Assembly (NCBI GenBank): GCA_003255065.1
Contig: QAOA01001821.1
Span: 246,525 to 310,524, forward strand
Source of the DNA: Cercis canadensis
Taxonomy: Eukaryota; Streptophyta; Magnoliopsida; Fabales; Fabaceae
Reading direction: 5' to 3'
DNA length: 64,000 nt
Part shown: positions 22,740 to 32,704 of the stretch, in pieces
How the letters are laid out: each line of letters opens with the position of its first letter
Position numbering within the stretch: position 1 is the stretch's first letter
The notes under the pieces: model-generated
Told to the model about the DNA's origin: nothing
Seen by the model: only the letters and a program-made list of their open reading frames with translations
Database searches by the model: none
Translations under genes and position numbers: made by a program

Positions 22740-23010
22740 GTATGTGTTTGGTGGGTGAAAAACATTCAAACGTCTTTACATTTAGCACGTTTTTCGAGAG
22801 TTTAAGTAAAAGAAGCCAAAACAAAATGTACAGAGGTTTGATAATTTAATTGTCTTGTTCATAAAGTGAAAGTCTTCTCAATCAAGAAGTACCTCATAAT
22901 GCACCTAAGATACAGCTGTATCTGGACAATTGTTTTCTAGCTTGACATTTTGCTCTTGGGAAAAATCATCCGGTGGACATTGCAGTTTTTCTTAGTTTAG
23001 AAGACAGAGG
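22740..23010. repeat. Duplicated chitinase-upstream block, copy 1
   Basis: Pieces of this block recur in the same order at 26270-27015: TTAGCACGTTTTTCG with AGTTTAAGTAAA, then ATACAGCTGTATCTGGACA, then GTTTTCTAGCTTGACAT with TCTTGGG. The second copy is interrupted by about 275 bp of extra sequence. It lies upstream of the chitinase pseudogene, as the second copy lies upstream of the intact gene. Confidence 0.7.
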
Positions 23011-23384
23011 AATTAGACCCAATGATCAAAGTGTAGGATTTCTGCAATTTACTTTTTTTTTTTTTAATTTTTTTCTATATAAAGAAGTTAGGATCAGACT
23101 AGGAATATATTATTAGATTGTACCTTCGTGCTATCTTAATTTCGATTTTATGATCTATACTAATATAGTTTCAAGGAATGCTATGATTTTAATTTGAATA
23201 GTTATTATATTGTGTTTTGGATTTATTATAGGGCAAATGCATGTGGACCACACTGTTTCGGAAGAGAATCATAAAACATGAAATGCAAAGATCAGGGAAA
23301 TGACTTCCACCTAACATATTTATTTACTTTTTTGTATTTTGTTTAGTTTTACTCTAACATGAATTCTATGAAAATCAAACCTTG

Positions 23385-23677
23385 TGTTAAATATAAAATT
23401 ATTTCTGGGCCTTTAATTAATAGTTTAAATTTTTAGGTTGAATTGGTTTCTTGATATGGTATCAAAGTCTCTTTGACCAAACGGTCAGTATATCGAATCT
23501 TTCTGCGTCTACTTTCTCAATTAAATCAAAATTTCATCACAAAGTATAAATGGACCTGTGCTTTATCTACGCTTTAAGCTAAAAGGGCTTTCGCGTGTGG
23601 GAGCATGTTAGATATAAAACTATTTTTGGGCATTCACCTAATAGCTTAAGTTTTTAGGTTGAATTAGTTTCATGATA
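23385..23677 (+). mobile_element. TRIM-like miniature LTR element, copy 1
   Basis: Two 72 bp direct repeats (23385-23456 and 23606-23677) begin TGTTA(A/G)ATATAAAA and end TGATA. Between them lie a 149 bp internal part with a tRNA-Met-type PBS (TGGTATCAAAG at 23457) and a purine-containing 3' end (AAAAGGGCTTTCGCG). The element is flanked by perfect CCTTG duplications (23380-23384 and 23678-23682). There is no coding capacity. This is the structure of a terminal-repeat retrotransposon in miniature. Confidence 0.82.
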
Positions 23678-23758
23678 CCTTGTGTGTTGTATTACATCTC
23701 AATAAAGGTCTTTTATATGTTCCTTGGTAAATTTTTTTTTTTTTTTTTTTTTTTTTTT

Positions 23759-23886
23759 NNNNNNNNNNNNNNNNNNNNNNNNNNNNNNNNNNNNNNNNNN
23801 NNNNNNNNNNNNNNNNNNNNNNNNNNNNNNNNNNNNNNNNNNNNNNNNNNNNNNNNNNNNNNNNNNNNNNNNNNNNNNNNNNNNNN
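23759..23886. other. Assembly gap of 128 N
   Basis: The run of N follows a long T tract and precedes the second TRIM copy. The first part of that second copy is lost in the gap. Confidence 0.97.
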
Positions 23887-24177
23887 CTAGATATAAAACA
23901 ATTTTTGAACCTTCATCTAATAATTTAAGCTTTTAGGTTGAATTTGTTTCTTGATATAGTATCAGAGCCTCGTTGACTAAACGGTTAAGAGATCGAATCT
24001 TTATGTCCCTACTTTTCCAATTAAATTGAAATTTCAGCACAAGATATAAATGAGATTGTGTTTTGTCCACGTTTCAAGCCAAAAGGGCTTTCGCGTGCAG
24101 GAGCATGTTAGATATAAAATTATTTTTGGGCTTTCACCTAATAGCTTAAACTTTTAGGTTGAATTGGTTTCTTGATA
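23887..24177 (+). mobile_element. TRIM-like miniature LTR element, copy 2 (left end in gap)
   Basis: It has a partial LTR, PBS (TGGTATCAGAGCC equivalent near 23957: AGTATCAGAGCC), internal part and a complete 72 bp LTR at 24106-24177. It is followed by CCTTG and by the same 50 bp flank as copy 1 (GTGTTGTATTACATCTC). Copies differ by about 10% in the LTR and more in the internal part. The shared flank shows duplication of a segment rather than a second insertion. Confidence 0.75.
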
Positions 24178-24182
24178 CCTTG

Positions 24183-24227
24183 TGTGTTGTATTACATCTC
24201 AATATAGGTTTTTTATATGTTCCTTGC

Positions 24228-24266
<39 letters not shown>

Positions 24267-24750
24267 NTTTTCTGGAAATGAAACTTTTAGCGATTGGTTT
24301 CTAAGCAACTATATACATCAGTTGAACTATAAAAGGAAATGAAAGAGATCGACAAATCATGTGAAGTACGAAACCAATTTCCAGAATTGATTATGAATAT
24401 TAGCATTAAATTTGAGGACTTGTCATGATTATGAAATGAAATAACTTATTGACGACATTTACTATCCATTATATCAATATCAAAATAAATTTGGCGCCGT
24501 TAAACCTCCGTGTGATTTAAATAAAGCCTTCATTTATGCAACGTCCATTACCATGTAACCAAACATGCTTAGATTGCACTCGGTAGAGTACTTTATTCAA
24601 TGTATAAATTACTGCTTAAGATATAGTCAGCAATCATGCCCAGAAACTACTAAGGTAATCAGAGCATGAGCAATGACTTGCTACTAGAAAGGTAATAGGT
24701 CACTTATTCCTTAAATATGGCTGATATATGATAACAGCTAGCGAGCTTGC
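24183..24750. other. Intergenic region downstream of the chitinase gene
   Basis: A flank copy ends in a long T tract with one N (24267), followed by AT-rich sequence with no reading frame of note. The minus-strand chitinase transcript would end in this region; I cannot place its polyadenylation site. Confidence 0.5.
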
Positions 24751-25779
24751 CTACATGCTCATGAGGTTGTGGTGGTGACCGTTGTTGGGAAACAGACGGT
24801 AGAAAGTGGCAGATACACACTCAAATATTGCATTCCTCATTGCTGTAATGGACTGCAATGCAGATTTTGCCACATAGGGCAAAATCTGATCACTGTATGA
24901 GGGGTTAGTTTGAATATCCCAATATCTGCTCCACAGCATAACTCCACCATAGTTGGAAGCTTGCTTTACGTATGGAAGAACTGTATTGATTAACACATCT
25001 GGTGGTATATAACCACTGCCTGCTGCCCCTGTGTTGGCTGGTAGCCCCAAGAATACGGAGTTATTGGATTGAGCATACGAGGTCCAAGAGTTCCATGAGT
25101 TCAAAAGATAGGCAGTGTTGCCATCTGAATGTTGACATGGAGGGTTGTTGTAGAATTGAACATAAATATAATCGAAAAGGCCGGTTTTGATAGCTGTGTC
25201 CAGATAGTAATCTGGGATTGGACATTGCGGGGCTGCTGCTAAGTAAATATTTCTATCTGTGGTGGAGTAGGCCTTGATGGCCTTGGCAAGGTCATCGTAG
25301 TAGAGGTTTGAGCCACCACCTTCAATGTCGAAGTCAATTCCGTCCAAGGTAACACTTCCTAGTGGACCATATTGACCACTGAGGAAGTTCTGATATAGAT
25401 AGTCGGCAACATTCTGGGCATCTTGTGCAGAGCAAAGGGAATAGTCTCCGATTGCCCCTCCAAGGGAAAGGAGCACTTTGATATTTTTGCTCTGGCAGTG
25501 TTGTATTTCTGGCGCTAGTTTGGTGCAAGGGCTCCAGTCACCACAATGGCCAGCAAAGTTCCATACTGGGGTTCTGCCGCAGCCGAAGGTGGTGAGGAAA
25601 GCCAGAATCACATGCTTGTAGTTTCCAGTGTCACATGCTTCCTGCAAGGAGCCTTCGTTGCCGTTTTGGCCCCAGTAGACGGCAATCCCAGCATCATCAT
25701 TAGCTTGCGAGGACTTGAGGATGAAGGAGAATGCCAAGAGGGACAAGAGGAGGGTCAGTGCTGGTTTTTGGGCAACCAT
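24751..25779 (-). CDS. Class III acidic endochitinase (GH18), intact
   Basis: This is a single exon of 342 codons. Residues 1-26 form a signal peptide (positive start, leucine-rich core, cleavage likely after SSQA), so the enzyme is secreted to the apoplast or vacuole. The mature protein begins with GIAVYWGQNGNEG, the hallmark of hevamine-like chitinases. LSLGG is at 104-108 and the GH18 active-site motif DGIDFDIE at 146-153, with Glu153 the expected acid/base. The substrate-binding YVQFYNNPPC stretch and NYGGVMLWSRYWD come later. Such enzymes cut chitin in fungal walls, and some also act as lysozymes. The protein runs about 40 residues past the usual end of the family (after YSDQILPYV), with a His-rich tail. 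Conserved cysteines are present. A TATA box lies about 62 bp upstream of the ATG. A broken copy lies at 19542-19930. Confidence 0.95.
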   Translation of the reverse strand: MVAQKPALTLLLSLLAFSFILKSSQANDDAGIAVYWGQNGNEGSLQEACDTGNYKHVILAFLTTFGCGRTPVWNFAGHCGDWSPCTKLAPEIQHCQSKNIKVLLSLGGAIGDYSLCSAQDAQNVADYLYQNFLSGQYGPLGSVTLDGIDFDIEGGGSNLYYDDLAKAIKAYSTTDRNIYLAAAPQCPIPDYYLDTAIKTGLFDYIYVQFYNNPPCQHSDGNTAYLLNSWNSWTSYAQSNNSVFLGLPANTGAAGSGYIPPDVLINTVLPYVKQASNYGGVMLWSRYWDIQTNPSYSDQILPYVAKSALQSITAMRNAIFECVSATFYRLFPNNGHHHNLMSM

Positions 25780-25840
25780 GATTGAGTTGTGGACGTGGTT
25801 TTTCTAGTTTTGCTTGGTGACAGGAGTAGGATAGGCAACT

Positions 25841-25850
25841 TATTTATAGA
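25841..25850 (-). promoter_or_regulatory. TATA box of the chitinase gene
   Basis: The minus strand reads TCTATAAATA about 62-71 bp upstream of the start codon, a normal distance for a short plant 5' leader. Confidence 0.75.
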
Positions 25851-25869
25851 GAAAAGGGTGAAAGGTGAG

Positions 25870-27200
25870 TAGTATGAGATGAAGAGAAGAGGTAAAAGAT
25901 CTTAGATATAGCACGTTTTGGGTGAGCTCCAAGTGAAAACAGTAAAAGCAACCAAAAAATATATATTAATTATTCTATATTCAAAATTATTCTATATTCA
26001 AAGTCATTTTTTTTTCTAATTATGTAACTTTCATTTATTTCAACTCAAAATTTATTAATTATTTAGATATTTGACACACACTGAATGACTATTAGGTTTT
26101 TGATATTTTTATAATAATACTAAAATTAGAAATTAATCTCATTACCTATAATTGATTATGATTTATGCCGTATTGTCTATGTAATACACAATATAGCATT
26201 GTGTACTGTGAAAATAACCCAAAAATAAACAATATTTTTTCACCTTCTTATAAGTAAAAGTATGATTATGGTTTTCCAAACATCTTTATGATTAGCACGT
26301 TTTTCGCGAATTTAAGTAAACAAATGCATATATATGGATGTATGACAATCTTCATAAATTTTTTAGGGCGCCACCTTAGAGATAGTTATTTCAATTTCGT
26401 TTGTCAAAGTATTCATTGATGTACGTACATGTCATCATCACTGACCTAGGGGTGGGTTGAGACGTGAGAGAGAAGAAAATAAGTAAAAAATGTGGGGCCA
26501 AGGGCTAGAGAAGTACTGGGATGAGAGAGAAGAGAAGAAGAAAAAAAGTCCGACAGTACTGAACCAAATAGAATTTTTTTTTTTATGTATTATGCAGTTG
26601 TAAGAATATTTTATTCTGAATCATAAATAGATTACTCTCATCTGATGCAGCTCATCTGCAAATTGTCTTTCACCTTAATACAGCTGCATCTGGACATTGG
26701 TTTTTGTGGATGACCGGTTTTGAACAGCCTGTAGGAGGCAGAAGTATGGTCAGGGAAGGCCGGAGCTGGAGCTCCGACGCCACCTCTGACGCTCAAGTTA
26801 GCGAGGTGGGCAAAGGGAGTGAGAAAAACTCCAGAAAAAGAAGAGGGCTGAGAGCATGAGAGAGAACTCCTTTGTATGTGAGCTCTGAAGAGATTATCTA
26901 GAAGATGCATATCTTAGCAGGGATATATTAGTCTTCTTACTGTAGCAATGGGTAATGAATATTTTGGGTATTAACAGTTTTCTAGCTTGACATATTGGTC
27001 TTGGGCCAAAGCACCCTTATGTTAATAATAGATTTTGATTTTCCATCAATTAATCAAGTGCAACTACCTACATGCAAAACACAAACCAAACGTGTTCTCC
27101 ATCTGGAAGAGAAGACGTATCAGTATAAACTATGAAGAGAAGAGGTAAGGTATAGCACGCTTTTGGTGAGTTCCAAGTAAAACTGACGAGTAATGCTAGG
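25870..27200. repeat. Chitinase upstream region with internal duplications
   Basis: GAAGAGAAGAGGTAA and TATAGCACGTTTTGGGTGAG with CTCCAAGTGAAAA, 100-160 bp upstream of the ATG (25879-25938), recur at 27131-27182. At 26270-27015 there is a second copy of the block seen at 22740-23010, split by about 275 bp (26700-26976). That insert carries a GC-richer stretch with a 90-codon minus-strand frame I do not recognise. The arrangement suggests repeated duplication of chitinase promoter pieces. Confidence 0.6.
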
Positions 27201-27927
27201 TAGAAATTTTTTTTTTGATAAACTAGTTACTAGACTAAGGTATATTTATAATAACGAGTTAATAACAAGTTGCCTAAAAATAATATAATTGATTTATAAT
27301 GGACTTATTTTCATTTATAATATACCATGATTTTAAATTAGGGTTATCTTGTAAGGTGAACGCTAAATTATCATCTCTTAGAGAGAGGTAACACTATCTC
27401 TTTCTCTTTAAGAGAGATTTTGAGTAGGTTTCATGATATTATAGTGTGATTTTGGCTATAATATGGGAGTTCGCATAAAAACCCTATCCCATAGGGATGT
27501 GATATTCTATGTTCATTGTAAGTTTCTGTTTTTGTAGCACGTGTTTTGGAATGAAGGTGACTTCTCAACTCCATTCTTTTATGAATTTTGTCTTTTAATA
27601 ATGAATTATAGCCAAGAAAAGATGAATTATAATTACTTGTGGCAAAAACATCTATCCCATAGCCCGTTCCAAACAAAAGAAAATCACATCCTAGGACCAC
27701 GTTTGGTCATGATCAGTACAGCTTTATATATCACATGCAAGAAGACGACCACATCTTTTTCTGCTTTTTTACGCTAAATTTTGGCTCTGATTGTCACCCT
27801 TCAATTTTATTTTTTTTTTTTGAAAATTGTTGTTACTCTCCACTAAATTTATTTAAGACTTTATCCAATGTTTAGTTTAACTTGTAACCTGATTTCAACA
27901 GTTTCTTTATTTGTTTAAGATTTTATG

Positions 27928-27931
<4 letters not shown>
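27201..27931. other. Intergenic DNA with a dispersed-repeat piece
   Basis: There is no gene. The stretch 27500-27575 (ATTGTAAGTTTCTGTTTTTG, then TAGCACGTGTTTTG, then GAATGAAGGTGACTTC) recurs at 40028-40108 and in weaker form at 44085-44130. It contains a CACGTG core. TTTGGCTCTGATTGTCACCC at 27780 recurs at 44268. Confidence 0.55.

Positions 27932-27990
<59 letters not shown>
27932..27990. repeat. (CA)n(TA)n microsatellite
   Basis: About 20 CA units are followed by about 9 TA units. Confidence 0.97.
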
Positions 27991-28199
27991 CATATAAAGC
28001 AACATAGCACCCTGAGTAACATTCCTAATACACTAGTAAGACTCACTTTCTTTTTATATGGAGAAAATAACACTTCTTAAACCCCATCTCAGCTTTTCAT
28101 TTTTAACTTAATGATGTTTCGTTGGCTGAAATGGAAGTTCTATGAGATTTAACTAAAAAGAATTGTAAAGAAAAAATATACTTATATATACTCACACTT

Positions 28200-29358
28200 G
28201 AAACAAAAATATCAACAGCTGAAACAAATATGTGCCATAAATATTTATAAAAACCAATTAACTTAATAAGAAAGTGTTACTAAAGATAATCCTTTAGATA
28301 AATCCAGAAATATATTATATAAAATAAACACTAAATTTGTTTGTACGTACATAAATATTCATTGGACAGGAGTACAGGACCACATTTGGGGACGAATTGT
28401 GACTTGCGTATTTAACCTCTTCTTTTTTAATGTCATTTTTAACTTTGTAAACAGTTTTTATGTGGTAAACAGACGCTGTCCACTCTTCAATGCCTTATCC
28501 TTGCATGGACACATGTTGCATGGACCGCATGTGTTGTCCATTCAATTTTTCTATGAATTTTGTATGTTACTACTCTTCACAAGTTTTATTTGGGATGTTC
28601 ATTTGTGGCAAACAAACCATCAATAATGTTTCATGGTTTTCATAGACAATATTAAAATTAATTCACTAGGTCAGTGAAAACTTTATTAAGAAGAAGAGAA
28701 AAATTATAGTGACTTATGTTCAAAAATAATAAAGAATTAGTCGATATAACATCAGAACATTTTTTAAGTAAGAAATACAAAAGAGTAATTGACCCAAGCA
28801 ATAGTTCAAGTGGTCTTGTTAACTCATATACCCAGTCTTAAAGTTTGGGAAGGTTTTTAGGACTTGAAATCAAATCTTGTTGTACCCGCTCTTAGTGATT
28901 GTGGTATTATTATGGTAGTATTATTAGTGATTTAAATATCTTCTCTTTCCCATATTTCTTTTCCAAGGAAAAGAGGGGAGCACTTTGTGCTTTGGGAGGG
29001 GATGGGTTCAAACCCGTGATGAGGTACCAACCACTAGTGGAAGGATCCAGCTCCAACTAAGCAATGCCATTTCTCTTTCTTATATGAGAGTTTTTTAAAA
29101 ATATAATAAAGATTCTAATCTTTGGTAAAAAAAAAATAGAAAAGGAAAACTTTCTTTTTTAATTATTAGGAGTTCAGTATGTGTGATAAATATTCATGAA
29201 AATCAATTAACTTAGTAAGAAAGTGTCACTAAAGATAATCCTTTAGATAAATCCAGAAACATAGATATAAAATAAACACTAAATTTGTTGTACATAAAAA
29301 AGATAAAAGAATATAAATGAATAAGTTTTTTTACCGACTAATACATATCTTTTGGATT
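28200..29358. repeat. Segmental duplication copy A (interrupted by the Tat element)
   Basis: This matches 40108-41200 over its length at roughly 90% by eye. Shared stretches include AGAAAGTGTTACTAAAGATA, GACCACATTTGGGGA, TGCATGGACCGCATGTGTTG and GGATGGGTTCAAACCC. Copy A is cut at 29358 by the Tat element and resumes at 38485. No coding sequence is visible. Confidence 0.85.
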
Positions 29359-29660
29359 TGACAATACCTTATATGAGCTGAAGGTTGGAAGGTGGAGAAT
29401 ATTGGTTGGGAGTGTGAACTGCACAGTAACAAGTGAGCTAAAGGTCGAGTGTTGATACCCCGAGCTCCGAAGCTTAAGTTAGCACAGTCCAGGCTAAAGA
29501 GTGTAATAAATGTTAAGGGAAGCAAAAGTCCATATACCTGTGGCAGGAGGTTATTTATAGGTGATGGCTAAGGGATATGGTGGGCATACACAGATTTAAT
29601 GGTGTGGGCCTTTGGCTAAATGAGCCTGAATGCAATGGACCGAAAGACTGAGTATCTACA
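29359..29660 (-). repeat. 3' LTR of the Tat-type element
   Basis: On the minus strand it starts TGTAGATACTCAG and ends GGTATTGTCA. It aligns with 38186-38484 at around 88-90% by eye. The polypurine tract AAAAAGGGGGGAGAA lies directly before it (29675-29661). Confidence 0.9.
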
Positions 29661-30031
29661 TTCTCCCCCCTTTTTGGGCTCATAAATTGCTTTTACCAAC
29701 CTTGAAATCCCGAGGAGAGGCCGAGGTAGGAGTGTGCCAATGATTTCTGAGGTTAGATTAGGGGGACCGAGTTGGGGTGGGCGACGATCTCCAAGATCCG
29801 GACAATGCCTTGATGTTATAATAAGCTTGTTGGTGTTTTGTATTACTGTGCCATGTGGTCATTTGCCAGCGAGTGTTTTGAGAGTTATCATATGACAACT
29901 GTCTTTTGGGCTTCTTGAGGTTTAAAAGGCTATTGGAATGCGACGTTTGGTCTTCCCAATCTGAATTACGGTTGTTTCGTCGTTCATTGGATGAAACTGG
30001 ATCAAACGGTTAGATTTTCTTGTTCTCTTCC

Positions 30032-30039
30032 TATAAATA
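30032..30039 (+). promoter_or_regulatory. TATA-like box of the antisense gene
   Basis: TATAAATA lies on the plus strand about 200 bp upstream of the first ATG of the antisense frame (30238), with no competing start codon of good length between. It reads as a normal plant core promoter, but expression is inferred. Confidence 0.5.
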
Positions 30040-30237
30040 AGGAATGGCTGAGTTTCACTTAACTCTTTTGATAAACATTCAGAGATCAGTGCATAGGTCA
30101 GAGCGAACTAAAAAAGAAGTATTCTGCTTGTGCTAGAATCTCAACTTAGACTACTTTTTAAAGGTAACTTTACCTTCTCAATCTCCTAGGGATCTAGGTC
30201 TCTTCTTTCCTTCCAAGGTCGGTTGTAACTTAGGTAG

Positions 30238-32280
30238 ATGGAAAGTTGTTCTTCCTTTGGTAGTGGTGACCTTATGGATTATCTGGAGCCAATCGAGTGC
30301 CTCTCTTCTGGTAGATTTTCGAGCGTTTCTAGTGGGTTTCCAAGTGTTTCTGGTAGAGCAAGTTCTACTGACACTAGTGAGGGCGTCTTGATCACATATC
30401 CTTCTGTATCCCTCTTTGTTCACCTTAGTGTCAGAAACACGTATTCTGTTCTCCGATCTGGGTTCGTCAGGCAGTTTAAAGCCAACTTTTCGAATATTGA
30501 TTGGGACCATACTATTTTTTTTTATCTTCAAGCTTGCCCTTGAAACACCCTAGTGTGTGAGAACTTTCTGAATAACGATTTTTTTACCTTTAGTGTAGCG
30601 TATATAGAAAGAGCGNCCTTAGTGTCAAAAACACGTATTCTGTTCTCCGATCTGGGTTCGTCAGGCAGTTTAAAGCCAACTTTTCGAATATTGATTGGGA
30701 CCATACTATTTTTTTTATCTTCAAGCTTGCCCTTGAAACACCCTAGTGTGTGAGAACTTTCTGAATAACGATTTTTTTACCTTTAGTGTAGCGTATATAG
30801 AAAGAGCGGGAGCCGAGTTGCCCCTTAGTGATTTTGAAATGGATTTCTTCCGCCAAATGAACGCAGCTCCCTCCCAACTTCATACCAATGAGTGGGGTTT
30901 TCTCCAAGCTTTCCAAAAGTTGTGTAGTTGTTATTTGTAGAGTGTAGGGTAGGTGTATTTTTTAATTTTTTTTACTTTAAAAGATAAATGTAAAGGAGTT
31001 CGACCAGTAATTTCTATACATAGCTGGTGGCTGTGGGTTAGGTCTGATGAAGCTGGTGGAAGATGGAATCAATATGTTAACAAGATACCAGCTCGGGCGA
31101 TGGACGAGTATGACCGGGATGCTCGCAAGATTATATCTATCATTTCCGAGCTAACTCTCGAGAAAGGCCATTTTGTCACGTTCAAGGCCAAAGATCTAAT
31201 TAGTCAATATTTATTGCTTTAGTTTTGATAAAATTTGTTAAGTTCATTAACCGAGCTTATCTTGTTTTGCAGAGGGGAGAATAACCAAGGAAAGAATGGT
31301 AAACCTTGCTAAGTTGTTGAAGGTTAAAACTTAGAAGATGACTGGGCTAACCAAGGTTATTGTTACTGAGCCCGTAAGGACAGTGATTGCTGAGGAAGCT
31401 CGAATCCCTCCTCGGAGCCAGTGGATGAGAGTCCTATGGCGGTAAAGGGTAAGTAGAGGGCGGGGACGAAGAGGTAAAGGATGTCTTCGAGGTCCGATGT
31501 CAAAAAATTGGACCTGTCTTCAAGTTGGACCTTCGACCTTGACTTGGAGGTGAAACACTTTGAGCTGTTCGTTGCACCTGTGGTGAAGGAGAATATGGAG
31601 CATTCTAGTAATTCTTTATGGAATGCTCAATTTCCCATCGACAAATGACTCAAAGCCATTGCCCTTCCTGTGGATAAGGCGAAAGTCTCTAACGCCAAAA
31701 CCAACCTATTCAGCAAACACCTCCGAGACGTTGTAGGTCAAGCGACTGTTATAGCCCAGGAGCTGCATGAAAGGGTCTTATCTTCTGATCTCGAAATGCA
31801 AAAAGTCCAGGAAGAATAAGAGATCGCTCGGGCTACTGCTAAGTCTTGCCAAGAGGCCCTGGCTAAGGCACAAGCGGAGGCGGGGGATGCAAAGAGTAAA
31901 TTGGAGAGCTTGCAGGATGAGTTGAGTGGTGTAAAAGAAGAAAGGCAGCAAGTGCTTGATTTGGCTCGAGCCACTGAGATTAGGGAGAGGATAATGCGCT
32001 TCTAAATGTCTCGACTTCTTGACTGGGTTCGTCAGTCGAAGCAAAGGTTAAAAGCTCGGGCTGACCAGGAATTTACGTGGTTGCCTATAAGAAGGCTTTT
32101 GACCTCGCCATAGAGCAAGTGCAGTTGCAGATGCCCGACCTAAATGCAGAGGGCTTCGATTATTATAAGCAGGTGAGGGAGAGTCAGCTGGTCAAGGTGG
32201 AAGAGGATGACCTTGAGTTTTGGATTGACGAGTCGTGCAAGGATCTGAATTTTGCTTCCAAGGACGAAGATGTCTTTTGA
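30238..32280 (+). pseudogene. Antisense extra gene of the Tat element (plant gypsy-type transposon domain plus coiled coil)
   Basis: It lies opposite to gag-pol, tail to tail with integrase. Coding blocks: 30238-30543 (Ser-rich start, then FVRQFKANFSNIDWD), 30780-30940 (ELPLSDFEMDFFRQMN, QLHTNEWGFLQAFQKL), and 30970-31222 (WWLWVRSDEAGGRWNQ, ending near QYLLL). A coiled coil follows at about 31640-32005 (ALAKAQAEAGDAKSKLESL), then a C-terminal part at 32077-32280. The middle resembles the 'putative gypsy type transposon' domain found in antisense frames of Tat elements. The junctions near 30940 and 31265 (TTTTGCAG before AGGGGAGAA) look like intron borders. Stops in the blocks and an assembly duplication at 30423-30808 break it. 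Its function is unknown. Confidence 0.7.
30423..30808. repeat. 193 bp direct duplication around a single N
   Basis: 30423-30615 and 30617-30808 are nearly identical (both begin CCTTAGTGTCA and end AGAAAGAGCG), separated by one N at 30616. It is most likely an assembly join of overlapping ends. Confidence 0.9.
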
Positions 32281-32704
32281 GGGCAGGATGGGGTTGGGGG
32301 AACTTAAATTTGTAAACAATTTTATATTTGTCTTTGAATAATAATGAAGATTTTATTCTTAATATGGTTGGTGTATTGTGCCATTGTGCCAGGTTTTTCT
32401 ATCGAGTTCAGGTTTAACTAACAAGTTTAACTGGGAAATTTAGCCCTGATCGGAATCCGAGGACTTAAATTTAAATGAAGATATAACCTTGATCAGAATC
32501 AAATGACTTAAATTTAATTGGAGATATAGCCCTGATCAAAATCAAAGGACTTAAGCTTGAGCAGTGGTCGGTATTTGGAAATGATCGTGAGTTCTGGCTC
32601 AAGTTATAAGCCTAAATGCATATTTTGGAATAATGCATACTGGTTTTAACGTTGTCGGGGAGTCAGCTCGGTATTCACCATCTCGAAGGACATTGGTCCT
32701 TTGG
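32281..32704. repeat. Spacer between antisense gene and integrase, with a 42-43 bp minisatellite
   Basis: Three units begin near 32440, 32482 and 32525, each containing (C/T)CTTGATC or CCCTGATC and ending GACTTAA. No coding sequence is visible. The two convergent genes end on either side of it, so transcription termination in both directions would fall here. Confidence 0.75.

Noticed and set aside
23672-23936. Frames running across the N gap
   Set aside because: Most of the length is unknown bases; they are artefacts.
23940-24010. A tRNA-like sequence near GATCGAATC
   Set aside because: It is the PBS region and internal start of the TRIM-like element; no cloverleaf can be drawn.
30238-30543. 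The antisense frame as an independent host gene
   Set aside because: It lies inside the Tat element between its integrase and 3' LTR, where such frames belong to the element.
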